DNA of 64,000 nt from Odobenus rosmarus divergens (GCF_000321225.1 NW_004450286.1:3028681-3092680); one strand, 5' to 3'. Shown: positions 12,326 to 23,767, numbered from the stretch's first letter. Numbers and translations: made by a program. The notes: generated from the letters alone by a model not told the origin.

Positions 12326-12480
12326 CACAGGTCCCAAGTTATTTTGAGCTGTATAAACCATGTGCCTGTGAAATATTCCACCTGATTGGACAGGAGAAAA
12401 CTGAGCAAAGGGATTCCATAGCGGGACAGCACCTATGGGCGGTGGGGGTCAATCAGTTTTCCTACCTATAGAATTTCACT
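12326..12480 (-). promoter_or_regulatory. Candidate muscle-type promoter of MYPN
   Basis: Read on the minus strand, a CCAAT box (12389-12385) abuts an E-box CAGGTG (12384-12379). GGAATATTTC, a TATA-like GTTTATAC (12358-12351) and an A/T-rich MEF2-like TCAAAATAAC (about 12346-12337) follow. E-box plus MEF2-like combinations are common in striated-muscle promoters. The region is not a CpG island, which fits a tissue-restricted promoter. CCAAT and TATA are closer than usual. The function is inference from motif content and position only. Confidence 0.4.
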
Positions 12481-12482
12481 TC

Positions 12483-13349
12483 TAGCTAGAGGCCCAAGTT
12501 GTTTATTGATTTATGTTTGGAATTAATACTAAATTCATGGGACCATGTTCCATCTGTCAAAGAAAATGGCATTATTTTTTGAAATACATCAGAGTTCTTA
12601 ATTTTTAGGAACTTTAATTTTAATGGAAAATTTATTATCATTTAATCACCGATACATTTTAGGAAATTTGGCTGTGAAAAGCCATATGAAGCTGAGGCCT
12701 AACATTTTAAAAGTGGAGAGTTTTGAAACTGTTCATCCAAAGGCTAAGCAAAAGCAAAGAAGATAACTAACATTAAAAGTTAATTAGAGATCACAAAAAC
12801 AAACAAACAAACAAAAAAATGGAGAGGAAAAAACCATCAGCCTGAGAGTAAACCCAGTAACAAATTAGTTTGAACAAACTGCATCAGAAAAAAACCAATC
12901 AGATACTGTTTAAAAGTCAAAATGACTATATAACATAATAGATTACAACTCCTATTCTTGTATTAGTATCTGGAATAACATTTTTGTGTATTATTTGAAA
13001 AAGTCTATGCCAGATGTCTTCTTTCACAAGCATTACCCATCAATAAAAAAGAATGCTTAACCAAACCATCATCTGCTCAAAAACCTTCTTTGTCAAAGTA
13101 TAGGTTCTTTGATATTAATTTCATACATTTTCAGAATAGAAATTTGGGGAAAAAGAAGTTAACCCCATTGCTTGGTACAGATTAAGTGTGCTGTAATGTC
13201 ATTAATCTTGGCAGAAGCCTGCGTTTTGAAAATTCAGGTAAATGTCATTGGTTATTTTTTAAAAGGATCATTCTTAGATTTGGATAGCATGAAATACATT
13301 GGCTTATATCTAGCTTCTTAATTAAATCACTCAACAGTTTGTAGGAATT
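12483..13349. other. Intergenic sequence upstream of the candidate MYPN promoter
   Basis: Unique-looking AT-rich DNA. The only simple repeat is a (CAAA)n tract at about 12795-12816. Confidence 0.4.
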
Positions 13350-13475
13350 CTTCCCATTCATTCATTCAATAAATATTTACCAAATGCCTACTATGTACCA
13401 GGTACTGGGTATAAAGCAGTGTACAAAATATACCAAAATTCTTAACCTTATGGAATTTACTAAGAGCTCTTTTTA
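13350..13475 (+). repeat. Short ancient repeat (same family as 6820-7690)
   Basis: 'cattcattcaataaatatttacc', 'gcctactatgtaccagg' and 'aaccttatggaatttac' repeat the opening of the element at 6820. Confidence 0.6.
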
Positions 13476-13846
13476 CCTTTTTTAGGCATCTTGAGACTCC
13501 CTATTGTATATTGAATAGATATAACATTTCTTTGTTTATTATGATCACATCAGAGCTTTCACTACTCCCTTCTGATGGAGCTTTGTATTTACACAGGCAA
13601 AGTGAAAAAAAAATGAGGAAAACTTTTAAATAAAAGGTTAAAATTACTATTACCGAGGCGGGAAAAAGGTACAAAAAGAACAGAGTTATGCGGATAGGTT
13701 GTTTTTATTACCACGGTAGTCCAGATCTTTAATGAGAGATTCCTTTGCTCTCTTACTTAATCCTGTGCTGATACTAACCTCAAGACTACTTATTTCTATT
13801 TATGTGGATGCTCCAACAATTTCTTTTTATTTAAAGATAAGATCTT

Positions 13847-14036
13847 GGGGCACCTAGGTGGTTCAGTCAGTTAAGCGTCCAACTTTGCCTCAGGTAATGA
13901 TCTTGGGGTTGTGAATCTAGCCCTGCATTAGGAATCTGTGCTCAGCAGGGAGTCTGCTTAAGATTCTCTCTCCCACTCTCCCTCTGCCCCTCCCACCAAG
14001 CCTCCCTCTAAAATAAATAAATAAATCTTAAAAGGG
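13847..14036 (+). mobile_element. Can-SINE (diverged)
   Basis: Head 'ggggcacctaggtggttcag' and tail 'aaataaataaataaatcttaaa'. Many substitutions mark an older insertion. An (AAAT)n run at about 14061-14083 follows. Confidence 0.9.
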
Positions 14037-14084
14037 AGAAGAAAGCCTTTCTCCCCTTTTCTAAATAAATAAATAAATAAATAA

Positions 14085-15900
14085 TCTTCCCCAACTATCC
14101 CACTCAGATCTTGAGACCTAATCAATATAACTGCTGCTAGTTCTTCATTAGGGATGTGGGAAAGTGGAACTATTTCAGGTAAAAATAGATGTGCTACAAT
14201 TTGATTTTCCAAAGGGAAATGCATATACATGCTGTAAGTGAATACATTTCTACTTCCATACAAACTATGCCATGATAAGACAGTGTACAAAATTTTTTGA
14301 ACACTGAAAAAAAGCTGGATGTAAATATTTAAAATAAATAATATTCAGCAATTGTGGACACCTTGCTTACAATACATCAAACCTGGTATTCTAGATTCTG
14401 TTTTTTAAAATTAGTTTTTTCTCCCAAGTAACCCAGCCTCTATCCTGGGTATCATTGTAGTACTTATATAAACATTGTACCACACACCCACTAGTTTAGA
14501 TTTTACCAGAGTTTATTGATACAAAGAATAATTTTTAAAACTTTAAAAAATATTCCAACATAGTTAAAAAGAAATTTCAGAAGTGACAAGTAAACACAAG
14601 GTTACATGTCTTAAGCCTTCCCCATAAAGTTGAGTGGCCCATCCAACGCATGTGTTTATTGTGGTTTGAACATGATCCTGTGCTTGCCTTCAGCTGTTTT
14701 CTTAATTCAGTCACTCAGCTACAGAAACAATTTACTCACATTGGGATGATCTACAGGAATACCGAGGAACCTGGAAGATCTACGACAGAGGAAGTCTTCA
14801 CTTGGAGGATAAGCATGCAAGAATTCTGCCCTAGTAGATTCATGTAAAATTTTGTATTTCCTATTTTTCCATATTGCTGTAGATTTTAATTCTTTAAAAG
14901 AAATTGCTCACATATACCAAAGTTTCAGTAAGTTTTGCTTAAAGTTCACAGGTTTATATTCACTTACTCCCCTCTAGTAGCAGATGAGAACAAAAACCCC
15001 TCTATATCTTATTTTTAAGGAACAGAGACATGTATGTATTTCCTAACCTTTGTTAATGAGAAAAATATTCACACCGAAGAAAAGTTCTTGTCGATCCAAA
15101 ATGATATATGTATGGTGGATTATAGAGTGTCTTAGCCAAACCCCACAATACAGTGTAATTGAGAAATACAATTAAATCCTTATGAAACTTCTTTTTAATC
15201 TAAATGGTATTGAAAATGCTTACCTAAAACTAAAACCGAAAACATTAAAAATGCTCTAAGTCCAAAACCCATTTAGTTTCAAAAACTAAAAACATTTTTT
15301 TAAACTATACACAGAACACTTATTTTTAAAACATTATCCTGAGAAGTAAATTTGTGGTTACCTGTGGGAGAAGCACCATTCCTATATCAATCAACCAGGA
15401 TCATCCAAAGCCCAAATCTCACTGCCTAACTTGTGTCAGTCACAGAAGTATCATGAAGGAAATATGATACTACCCCACCAGAGTAATGAAGGGTATTTAC
15501 AGGGTTCCGTGGCAGATCCAGGGACAGTCATTTAGAACAGATTGCTCTTTCAGATCAACTTTAATAACTCAGTCTGCACGATGTTCTTAGCCTGGAGGGA
15601 TGGTGGGGGCGGATAATGGCAAAGATGACTAAGGAAGGAGACTTTTCTTGATCTTTCCTTAGATAAAAAGGATAATAAAGATGGAATTTTAAAGAATAAA
15701 GTAGAAGAATGGGCAAAATATCTATACACAGGATGCAGATGACATGTGTAAATACCTTTATTTGATACAAAATTAAGAATATGGTCAATACATTTATTAA
15801 AGTGAACATGAGAAAACAGTCAATTATTATAATACTTGATGTGTGCTCCTCTAATTTTAGGATAATTAGATTAAAGCTTTACTACGTGGTTTCCATGAAG
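14085..15900. other. Intergenic sequence, nothing recognised
   Basis: About 1.8 kb of AT-rich DNA. Small frames at 14650-14847 (+) and 15561-15809 (-) show no known domain and no splice or promoter context. Confidence 0.4.
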
Positions 15901-15919
15901 ACACGATAGGACTTTCTTC

Positions 15920-16120
15920 ATTTTTAAAAAGATTTTTCATTTATTTACTTTTGCACATGAGAGAGAGAGCGTGAGCATGCACGAGCTGGGGTGAGGGGCA
16001 GAGGGAGAAGCAGGCTCCCCGCTGAGCATGGAGCCTGATGTGGGGCTCGAGCCCAAGACCCTGGGATCATGACCTGAGCTGAAGGCAGATGCTTAACCGA
16101 CTGAGCCACCGAGGCACCCA
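15920..16120 (-). mobile_element. Can-SINE
   Basis: Flanked by the TSD acacgataggactttctt (15901-15918) and acacaataagactttctt (16121-16138). Confidence 0.94.
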
Positions 16121-16200
16121 ACACAATAAGACTTTCTTTACTTGTACTTTTGATATAGAGAACATATCAATGTTTACACTTTTTAGAAAGTATTATTCCA

Positions 16201-16260
16201 GGGCGCCTGGGTGGCTCAGTTGGTTGAGCGGCTGCCTTCGGCTCAGGTCATGATCCTGGT
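16201..16260 (+). mobile_element. Can-SINE head fragment lacking its 3' end
   Basis: Only about 60 bp of the head (gggcgcctgggtggctcag to gtcatgatcctgg) are present. The CT-rich region and A-tail are missing and the sequence continues directly into a MIR. A deletion after insertion is the simplest explanation. Confidence 0.88.
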
Positions 16261-16261
16261 C

Positions 16262-16400
16262 TATGAAGTACGTACTGTTAGAATTCTACAGATGAGAACC
16301 TGAGGCTTAGAGGTTAAAATCTGCCCATGGCCACATAAGTGAGTGACTGAGCTAGGATTAAACATAAGGGTAACTCTAAGTTTGTGCTCATAACCACTGC
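16262..16400 (-). repeat. MIR SINE
   Basis: Reverse-complement MIR signs: 'ctacagatgagaacctgaggcttagagg' and 'catggccacataagtgagtgactgagctagga'. Confidence 0.75.
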
Positions 16401-17079
16401 AAATATTTAAATGTTCACATTTCTAAGGTATTTGCAAAAAAATTTAAGGATAAAAATGAACAAAAAACATACTCTCTTTTAGTGAGTATTTTAGAGGAAT
16501 GCTATATAGAATTTTAAGTTTATAATTTTTCTGACTGAAACCAGCTCTGAGGTTTTTTGGATGACTAAACAAATAAACAAAAAGAAGAGAAAATACAGAA
16601 GGAAAAAGGCAAATGTTTTCAGATACATTATCTTCAATATTTTAGCTGAGAATATGAATTGTTAAGTAGAACGAAGCATTGGGTAGTAATTTTGAAAGGT
16701 AGGGCATTGGACGACAGTCTGAATGCTTTGACAGACCTATTTTTTTGTTTCTATTTATGATAGTCATTTTGCTGAGACAATTTAAGAGCTTTGCTCTTTT
16801 GAAAGATTTAAAAGCTCTGGTATTACTTCTCAGCATATCAATATGGGTCAATAAATATTTTGCAAGTTAGGGATAGGAAAACAGCAGTTGAAATATTCTC
16901 TTTTAATAACATTAGCACTGAATATATTAAATGCCAGTATGCCAGGCTCTGGGTGATTCCACTCAGATTCTATTTTTGGGTCGCACCAACATCTCAGAAA
17001 GCCAAAAACAAAGTTCAGTGTTCTTACCCATGACCCAAATAATCGCATTAACACTAATGATATGAAGGAAAGGAAACGG
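16401..17079. other. Intergenic sequence, nothing recognised
   Basis: AT-rich. The 69- and 68-codon minus frames at 16642-17054 have no recognisable content. Confidence 0.4.
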
Positions 17080-17240
17080 GAATTAACATTTCTTCCTAGT
17101 GTACTCTAAGCCAGGAGTAGCTTAAGTTATCTCTTATTTAATACTCAGATCAACTCTAGAAACTGAGTCTTAAAGAAGTTTAGTTTTCCCAAAGTTAACC
17201 AAACAGTGAGCTGCACAGCTGGGTGAATTCAAATCTAGGC
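17080..17240 (-). repeat. MIR SINE
   Basis: 'gatcaactctagaaactgagtcttaaagaagtttag' and 'gagctgcacagctgggtgaattcaaatctaggc' are MIR in reverse. Confidence 0.7.
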
Positions 17241-17280
17241 ACTTTAGTTTAAAACAAATTCCCTTTTAAAGACAGATACC

Positions 17281-17828
17281 ATATGATTTCACTCACGTGT
17301 GGAATTTAAGAAACAAAATGAATGAACACAGGGGAAGGGGAAAAAGAAAGAGAGGGAAGCAAACCATAAGAGACTTTTTTTTTTAAAGATTTATTTATTC
17401 TAGAGAGAAAGAGAGTGCACATGAGCAGGGGCGGAGTAGGGGCGGGGGTAGGGGCAGGGGGAGGGGGAGGGGGAGAGAGAATCTCAAGCGGACTCCCCAC
17501 AGAGTGGGGAGCCTGACACAGGGCTCGATCTCACAACCCTGAGATCATGACCTGAGCCTAAATCAAGAGTTGGATGCTTAACTGACTGAGCTACCCAAAC
17601 GCCCCAAGAGACTCCTACCTATAGAGAACAAACTGAGGGTTGATGGAGGGAGGTCGGTGGGGGATGGGCTAAATGGGTGATAGGTAGTGAGGAGGTCACT
17701 TGTTGTAATGAACACTGGGTGTTATATGTAAGTGATGAATCACTGAATTCTACTCCTGAAACTAATATTACACTATATGTTAACGAACTAGAATGTAAAT
17801 AAAAATTTGAAGGAAAAAAATAAAACAA
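17281..17828 (+). mobile_element. Carnivore L1 3' UTR end, split by a SINE
   Basis: 'gataccatatgatttcactcacgtgtgg' opens the 3' UTR. After the nested SINE it resumes at about 17614 with 'acaaactgagggttgatgg', 'gaacactgggtgttatatgtaagtgatgaatcactg' and the terminal 'aataaaaatttgaaggaaaaaaa'. Strongly 5' truncated. Confidence 0.88.
17376..17605 (-). mobile_element. Can-SINE nested in the L1 3' UTR
   Basis: TSD aagagact at 17368-17375 and 17606-17613. Its middle (about 17427-17474) is extremely G-rich on the plus strand, with many runs of four to five G. Confidence 0.94.
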
Positions 17829-18264
17829 ATTCTCTTTTTATTGGCCCCCACTGCCTTCTCATGAAGAGTAATTACGCAGGTTACCTCAAAAATCAGAAAT
17901 CATCCAAAGGAGAAAATTCACCATCATTTTTATATGTATCAATGGGCAGAGGGTTGTTAAAGCTATGACTTTGATTTTGGGAATTTGGCATTTCTTTAAC
18001 AGAAGCAAGAAAAGAACAGAAAAATAGCATGTGACTACATCTAGGGCTACTTTCTCAGAAAGATTCAGTAAAATTGGTTGACTGAAATAGCAAGCGCCAA
18101 TACACATTTGTGAGAAGTTATCTTATTACATGAAATCTGTAATGAAGTTAGCAAATGTTGAATGGAAGCAACTTGTTGGCAAGTAGGGAAGAGTACAGAG
18201 GAAGAGTTTGGAGAATATGAACTATGAAAAACTCAGAAAGAATTTGTGTTTTACATCCCTAACC
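17829..18264. other. Intergenic sequence, nothing recognised
   Basis: The 73-codon minus frame at 17886-18107 has no recognisable domain. Confidence 0.4.
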
Positions 18265-18278
18265 AAGTTTACATTTTT

Positions 18279-18466
18279 TTTTTTAAGATTTTATTTATTT
18301 ATTTGAGAGAGAGAGAATGAGAGAGAGCACAAGAGGGAAGACGGTCAGAGGGAGAAGCAGACTCCCCGCGGAGCAGGGAGCCCGATGTGGGACTCGATTC
18401 CGGGACTCCAGGATCCTGACCTGAGCCGAAGGCAGTCGCTTAACCAACTGAGCCACCCAGGCGCCC
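18279..18466 (-). mobile_element. Can-SINE, GGAGTCC subtype (first of a tandem pair)
   Basis: Flanked by aagtttacattttt at 18265-18278 and 18467-18480. Diagnostic 'cgggactccaggatcctgac'. Confidence 0.96.
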
Positions 18467-18480
18467 AAGTTTACATTTTT

Positions 18481-18678
18481 TTTTTTAAGATTTTTTTTAT
18501 TTATTTGGCAGAGAGAGACACAGCGAGAGCAGGAACACAAGCAGGGGGAGTGGGAGATGAAGAAGCAGGCTTCCCACCAAGCAGGGAGCCCGACGCGGGG
18601 CTCGATCCCAGGACTCTGGGATCATGACCTGAGCCGAAGGCAGACACCTAACGACTGAGCCACTTAGGCGCCCCCCCA
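18481..18678 (-). mobile_element. Can-SINE, CCCACTCCCCCTG subtype (second of a tandem pair)
   Basis: Inserted beside the previous SINE. The same target word aagtttacattttt recurs at 18467-18480 and 18679-18692. Its different subtype shows an independent insertion, not a tandem duplication. Confidence 0.96.
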
Positions 18679-18692
18679 AAGTTTACATTTTT

Positions 18693-19319
18693 ATCTGCAT
18701 ATGGACCTATCTATTTGGTGTTTCTTGCTTTAGTAAACTTCCTGTCAAGTAAAGGCAGCATACTTTAATGTAGGAAGTCCTGGAAAATCTTTTTTTGTTT
18801 TGCTTTTTATTCATTCTGCTCATCACCCAATTGCCCTTCATTCCAAACTGAGAATGGATTGTTAAAACCTAATCTGTTAATATCTTAGACATACTTTCCT
18901 CTTATTTATTTCTGGCTAGACAATAAGCTTTAATTCAAAATGTGATAATGTCCATAAAAGGGATAAGTAAACGTACAATGTCATAGAGCAGTTAAACACA
19001 AAATTTACCACTGTGTAAACTGAGCTGGGGATAAAACTATTTGTAGATAGTCCACTTGCCTCATAATTTTATGCAAATTTCAACCAAGAGTATAAACAAA
19101 AATGTGATCATTTTAATCCTATAAAATACCTGCCCCTTTTCTACACAAATCCTATCTCCAAAAAGTTTCACCAATATTTCCTTGCCTTTTCTTTTCCTCC
19201 TTGCCTTTGTTCACTGTTTCTTCAAATTATTATATAATTAAACGACTAGTGGTCACAACATTTCTCATATTGCTGAATTAAACTAATTTTTTCATTTATG
19301 TATTTATGCTTTTTATATT
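18693..19319. other. Intergenic sequence, nothing recognised
   Basis: AT-rich, no exon-like or repeat signature identified. Confidence 0.4.
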
Positions 19320-19440
19320 TAACTAGGTCAACTCCTTGAGAATCAGAGCCATAAAAAAATTTCTCTATAGGCCAAACAGTTTTAATCTCATGGCATGGCA
19401 CAAAGTAGGCACTTAATAAATATTCGTCCATAGCATGCCA
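19320..19440 (+). repeat. LINE L2 3' tail
   Basis: 'tcaactccttgagaatcagagcc' to 'catggcacaaagtaggcacttaataaatattcg' is the L2 end pattern. Confidence 0.65.
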
Positions 19441-19617
19441 TAAGATATTGCATTAATTGTTGAGTTGTCCTAAATTACTCCATTTTACAAATATTTACTG
19501 AACATTTATTGTGTTCCAGAAAAGACTAAACGACCTAAACTCTCAGCAGCATTAAGTGATTTGTCATTGGTAGTTATGATATTAGTTTAACACGGAAATA
19601 CTATTAAGAATCAATTC

Positions 19618-19650
19618 TATATGTTGGCGAATTGAATTTAAATTAAAAAA
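19618..19650 (+). mobile_element. Extremely short L1 3'-end insertion
   Basis: About 33 bp, tatatgttggcgaattgaat followed by an A-rich tail, match the terminal bases of carnivore L1. A perfect 12-bp TSD, aagaatcaattc, flanks it at 19606-19617 and 19651-19662. Confidence 0.82.
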
Positions 19651-19662
19651 AAGAATCAATTC

Positions 19663-20299
19663 AATTGAGGAAGGGAGCTAAAAATGACTGGATGCTCATT
19701 GTGCACCAGTCATCAAGTAAGGAACTACATGCTTTGGCTTAGTGGACACTCTCAATTCCTGAGTTAGTTGATATGGGGTACCCTTGCTTTCGGAAAAGGC
19801 TTGGAGCTTGCCCAACCTTGCCTAAGGGTTTTTCCGTAGGTGCTCCATAGAGGCACTGTCATACGCTTGCATCCCCTTGAACTGGCTTACTACTATTTTT
19901 GTTGTCCTTTCCCCCTTTTAACCTTTGCATAACCTTTGCTTTATGTCAGGTCCTTTCTTTCTGTTCACTCCATAAAATCAAACTCTTTTTTGCTAGCATA
20001 GACTGCTTCTTTGAGTTTGGGTTTTTAGGACCCTACTGCCACTGAGGGGCAGTTCTGTCCACTCTCATGCCCTGGTCTTTGGGATTCCAGCTCAAGTCAC
20101 AGGTCGAGCTCCCATATTTTCAAAGAAATAAACAGTACACTTAAAATACACATGATATTCTCTAATTTAGATTAAGATTTCAGCTATTTGTGACTCACTC
20201 CAAATTGGACTTCATGAAAGGCAGATAAGCCAGAATGAATTATTTAGCTCTCTGAGTGATCCTAGCTGACCCAGCCCAGTGTCCACATCAACCAAGCTT
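19663..20299. other. Intergenic sequence, possibly an undated repeat
   Basis: The part at about 19740-20150 is less AT-rich and ends 'caaagaaataaacagtacactt'. It could be a diverged LTR, but I cannot assign a family. Confidence 0.3.
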
Positions 20300-20615
20300 T
20301 GTTGTTCATATTTAATACATAACTTAATTTAACAACCCAGGAAGTATGGGTCATTATCCCCATTTTATGGAGGATGAAACTGAAAAAATTATATGGCATT
20401 GTGGTTTTGCAAATTCAGGGATCTGAACAAGTCTCAGGAAGTACACCTTGAGATTGTCCAAGGTGTACTATATTATTATCCCGTTTTTATAGAGCAGGAA
20501 ACTCAAGATCAGAGAATAAATTTGCACAAGGCCACTCAGAGCTGTGATTCACACCCAGGTCTACATAACGCCAAAGCCCAAGCTCTTCTCGATTATATCA
20601 CACTACCTTTCAGAG
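20300..20615 (-). repeat. Two MIR SINE fragments
   Basis: Reverse MIR signs occur twice: 'tcattatccccattttatggaggatgaaactgaa' at about 20351, and 'tattatcccgtttttatagagcaggaaactcaag...gccactcagagctgtgattc' at about 20471. The 107-codon plus frame at 20393-20716 runs through these and is not a gene. Confidence 0.75.
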
Positions 20616-20719
20616 GAATCCACGCTGTTAGTAATGCCTTTAGGAGTCAATTTGGAAAAAAACTCAGAAGATGTAGAGTAACGAGGAGACCGCCAGTGAT
20701 ACTAGGATTTTGTTGATTT

Positions 20720-21333
20720 AGTGACTTGTTCCAAAGTCCTTCCAAATCATTAGAAATATGGATGATTCACTACCTCTGACCAGTCACAGAAACAACTTAA
20801 AGGAATTGAAGCAACAATAAATAATGGACAATTCCCTCTGTACATCTCTATCTGCAAATTACTAGACTTAGTGAAATTAGGCATGAGAGACCATATAGCT
20901 ACTATATTTTAAGTAGACGTTTACTTAGCATTTCATCTTTATGAAGTTATTCACAATCACATATTGGTTATTAGGCTTTAATAAAAACAACAACAAAACC
21001 CAAACCAAAACAACACTACTGTGCTTGAAGTCTTTATTATGGTTATTTTGTACAGAGGAAAATTAAGCACTAGAATGCCCATACTACATGTAGATATATA
21101 TTAGCAGTAAAATCCTGATTGCCAAGTTTACATTATTAATTTAGTTCAATAAGGGGATACCCCAAGCTTTATCTGTTAGCAAAATTGAACAATAAGGGTG
21201 TGCCAAATGAGACAACATGCTTTGAGTAACTGACTATAGACGGCAACTAAAAGAAACATAAAAAGTGATTATAGATTCTTTTTTATTTCTACCTGGTAGT
21301 TATAGCACATAATATTTTACTAAGTCTTAAGAA
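20720..21333. other. Intergenic sequence, nothing recognised
   Basis: AT-rich with a CAA-rich simple tract near 20984-21017. Confidence 0.4.
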
Positions 21334-21344
21334 AACTAGTTGTG

Positions 21345-21590
21345 GGGGCGCCCTGGGTGGCTCAGTCATTAAGCGTCTGCCTTCGGTTCAGGTCATGATC
21401 CCAGGGTCCTGGGATTGAGCCCCGCATCGGGCTCTCTGCTCAGCAGGAAGCCTGCTTCTCCCTCTCCCACTCCCCCTGCTTGTGTTCCCTCTCTTGCTGT
21501 GTCTCTCTCTGTCAAACAAATAAATAAAAAATCTTAAAACAACAACACCACCACCACCAGGCTTTACTTAAAAAAAACAAAAAAACAAAA
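21345..21590 (+). mobile_element. Can-SINE with a CAA/CCA-expanded tail
   Basis: TSD aactagttgtg at 21334-21344 and about 21591-21601. The tail beyond AATCTTAAAA holds (aac)n/(acc)n, a short unique piece and a second A-rich run. Confidence 0.93.
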
Positions 21591-21601
21591 ACTAGTTGTG
21601 A

Positions 21602-22164
21602 GAAGCAATGAATTTATCTTGTTTGTTAAAATGATCTAATTGCTTATGAACTTTATTTTAATTGTCATTCATTTCAATGTAATAAAATCTTTCTCCCTAA
21701 TTACTGGGAAATCTCATGAAATAGAGACCCAGATTTTCAAAAAAATTCTTATCTGCCTTCTTATTTCGTATGAATAGTAAATGGGAGATTTGGGTGATCA
21801 TTTACTATGTTTGCATTGGGATGGAGTGGTTGGCAGAGTTTTATTTTATTTGATTATCTCTTCTCTATTAATTTAGAAAGATAAGGTGAAAGAATGTTTC
21901 CAAGTTCAGGTAATGTTTAGCTCAAACAGTGAAAAAATATATGGGCGGAAAAGCCATTGTAAAACCAAGCTCAGAATAATGATGCACATGAATCAAATTT
22001 AAGAAAGATTCATTACCTCTTTCAGAAACAAATAATAATAACTAGTACAGAAAGATGAGCAATTTTAAAGTTGAGACATTAGGTTTAAGCACAGAATTTT
22101 AAAAAAATATATCAGTGGCATAATAATATGGTAAAAAAACATCAACTAAGTGCTATAATTAGGC
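21602..22164. other. Intergenic sequence, nothing recognised
   Basis: AT-rich, with no coding or repeat signature I can name. Confidence 0.4.
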
Positions 22165-22395
22165 AGAGAATAATTGTATGAAGAGCTGGCTTCCAACTCT
22201 ACCACTTACTATGTGAGAAGCCTTAGGCAAGTTATTTAATCCCAATTTCCTCTTCTCTAAAAAATGGGGAAAATAATAGTATCTATCATAGGATTGCTGT
22301 GAGAATGAAGGGAATTAATACGCTTAGAATAATGCCTGGTTTCTAGCAAGTGGCCCATAAATGTTAGCCACAATTATTACCATTTTTATTATAAA
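22165..22395 (+). repeat. MIR SINE
   Basis: Near full-length: 'ccaactctaccacttactatgtgagaagcc', 'ggattgctgtgagaatgaaggg' and 'aatgcctggtttctagcaag'. Confidence 0.85.
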
Positions 22396-23334
22396 AAGAT
22401 ATATTTTAGGTATTTATCTGTTAAGCTAGCTTTGTGAAGTCCCAGGGAATGAAGGAGACACAGTGGCGCTAAGCTGTAAACCCCCTAAGGAAAGGCCAAA
22501 GGCTGAATGGGCCACCTAGGCTGATGACTCAGACACAGTGCAGTTCAGGTTTCCAGACTGATTCAGTCCTTGGCTTCTCTCCTGACGCTGACAACAAGAA
22601 TGCCAATTAGTGCCAAGAGTAATGAGTTTTTGTAACATGGGGTGCTGAGATTCAGATCAGATCACTAACATCTTGTATAGAACACCAATAGTGATCAACC
22701 GAGTTCAGATTCAAACCAATGACATAGAGGTAAAATGCTTCATATCTGGTTACCATGCTCCTGAACCATCTGCTTCTGAATTCTAAATTCTCAGCTTACC
22801 CACTGCCAAGGGGCTAAACATAGCTAAAGGATTTAAATTATAATTTGATCTGACAACCCAGGTATCAAACGAGACTTCTTTAGCCAAATAAGTAGAGTGG
22901 TGACAAATATCAGAGCAGTATATCCACTCTATGGTATGTGCTTTATGACAAGAAAATAGTAATTGAGGGTACTGGTGAGTATCTTATTTCTCATCTGATC
23001 TAAAAAAGGATGTCAGCACAAGATTGGTATTCAACTTAGGTTAACAAAGGAATTGTTAAGGTTAAGTGATTTAGACAGGGGAAACCTGGGGAAGTGAGGA
23101 ATATCTTAATCTTTCCATGATTCTGAATTATCTAATAGACTAATGAATGCATAGAAAGACCATGCAGAATAAGATAAAGCAGATTTAGAGCTACTATGTA
23201 AATGCTGGAATGGAAATGATGATGAACTGGGGCAGATGTCAAATATAAAGAAAAGTGATGTTTTAAATCTTATTTAAATGCTCTTACGTATTAACACTGT
23301 ATTTGAAAAGTATTTTATTGTTTTTTGTTAGTTA
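22396..23334. other. Intergenic sequence, nothing recognised
   Basis: Unique-looking. No frame above 60 codons. Confidence 0.4.
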
Positions 23335-23450
23335 TCTCTCATCAGAGTCCTGTCAGGGAATGTTTTAATACTCATGTTTTACATGTGAGGAAACTGATAT
23401 ACAGAAAGAATAATTACCTTAGTTACACAGCAACTCAATACTAGAAAAAA
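23335..23450 (-). repeat. MIR SINE fragment
   Basis: Reverse MIR: 'catgttttacatgtgaggaaactgatatacag' followed by 'ttagttacacagcaac'. Confidence 0.7.
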
Positions 23451-23566
23451 AATCTGAGTGTTGAGTTATTATTGGCAAAGATCACTATTATTTTATTTAT
23501 CTTCAAGTTTTGGTGAACTGTGTCCACATACATAGGATTTAGGAATTATTAGAAGTATCAATATCT

Positions 23567-23767
23567 TGGGGCTCGTGGATGGCACAGTCAGTGAAGCATC
23601 TGACTCTTGGTTTCAGCTCAGGTCCCCATCTCAGGGTCATGAGATCGAGCCCCATGTCGGGCTTTGTGCTTGGTGCAGGGTCTGCTTGAGATTCTTTCTC
23701 CCTCTCCCTCTACCCTTCCCACTTGCGCGCTCTCTCTCTCTCAAATAAATAAATAAAATAAAATAAA
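23567..23767 (+). mobile_element. Can-SINE (older)
   Basis: TSD agaagtatcaatatctt before and agaagtatcagaatctt after (from about 23768). The 60-codon plus frame lies inside. Confidence 0.93.

Noticed and set aside
18385..18627. Recurring short frames with 'GAWVAQLVKRLPSAQV' or 'LSRRQSLNQLSHPGA'
   Set aside because: The same peptides recur at many places because they are translations of Can-SINE heads.
20393..20716. 107-codon plus-strand frame
   Set aside because: It runs across reverse MIR copies and has no recognisable domain.
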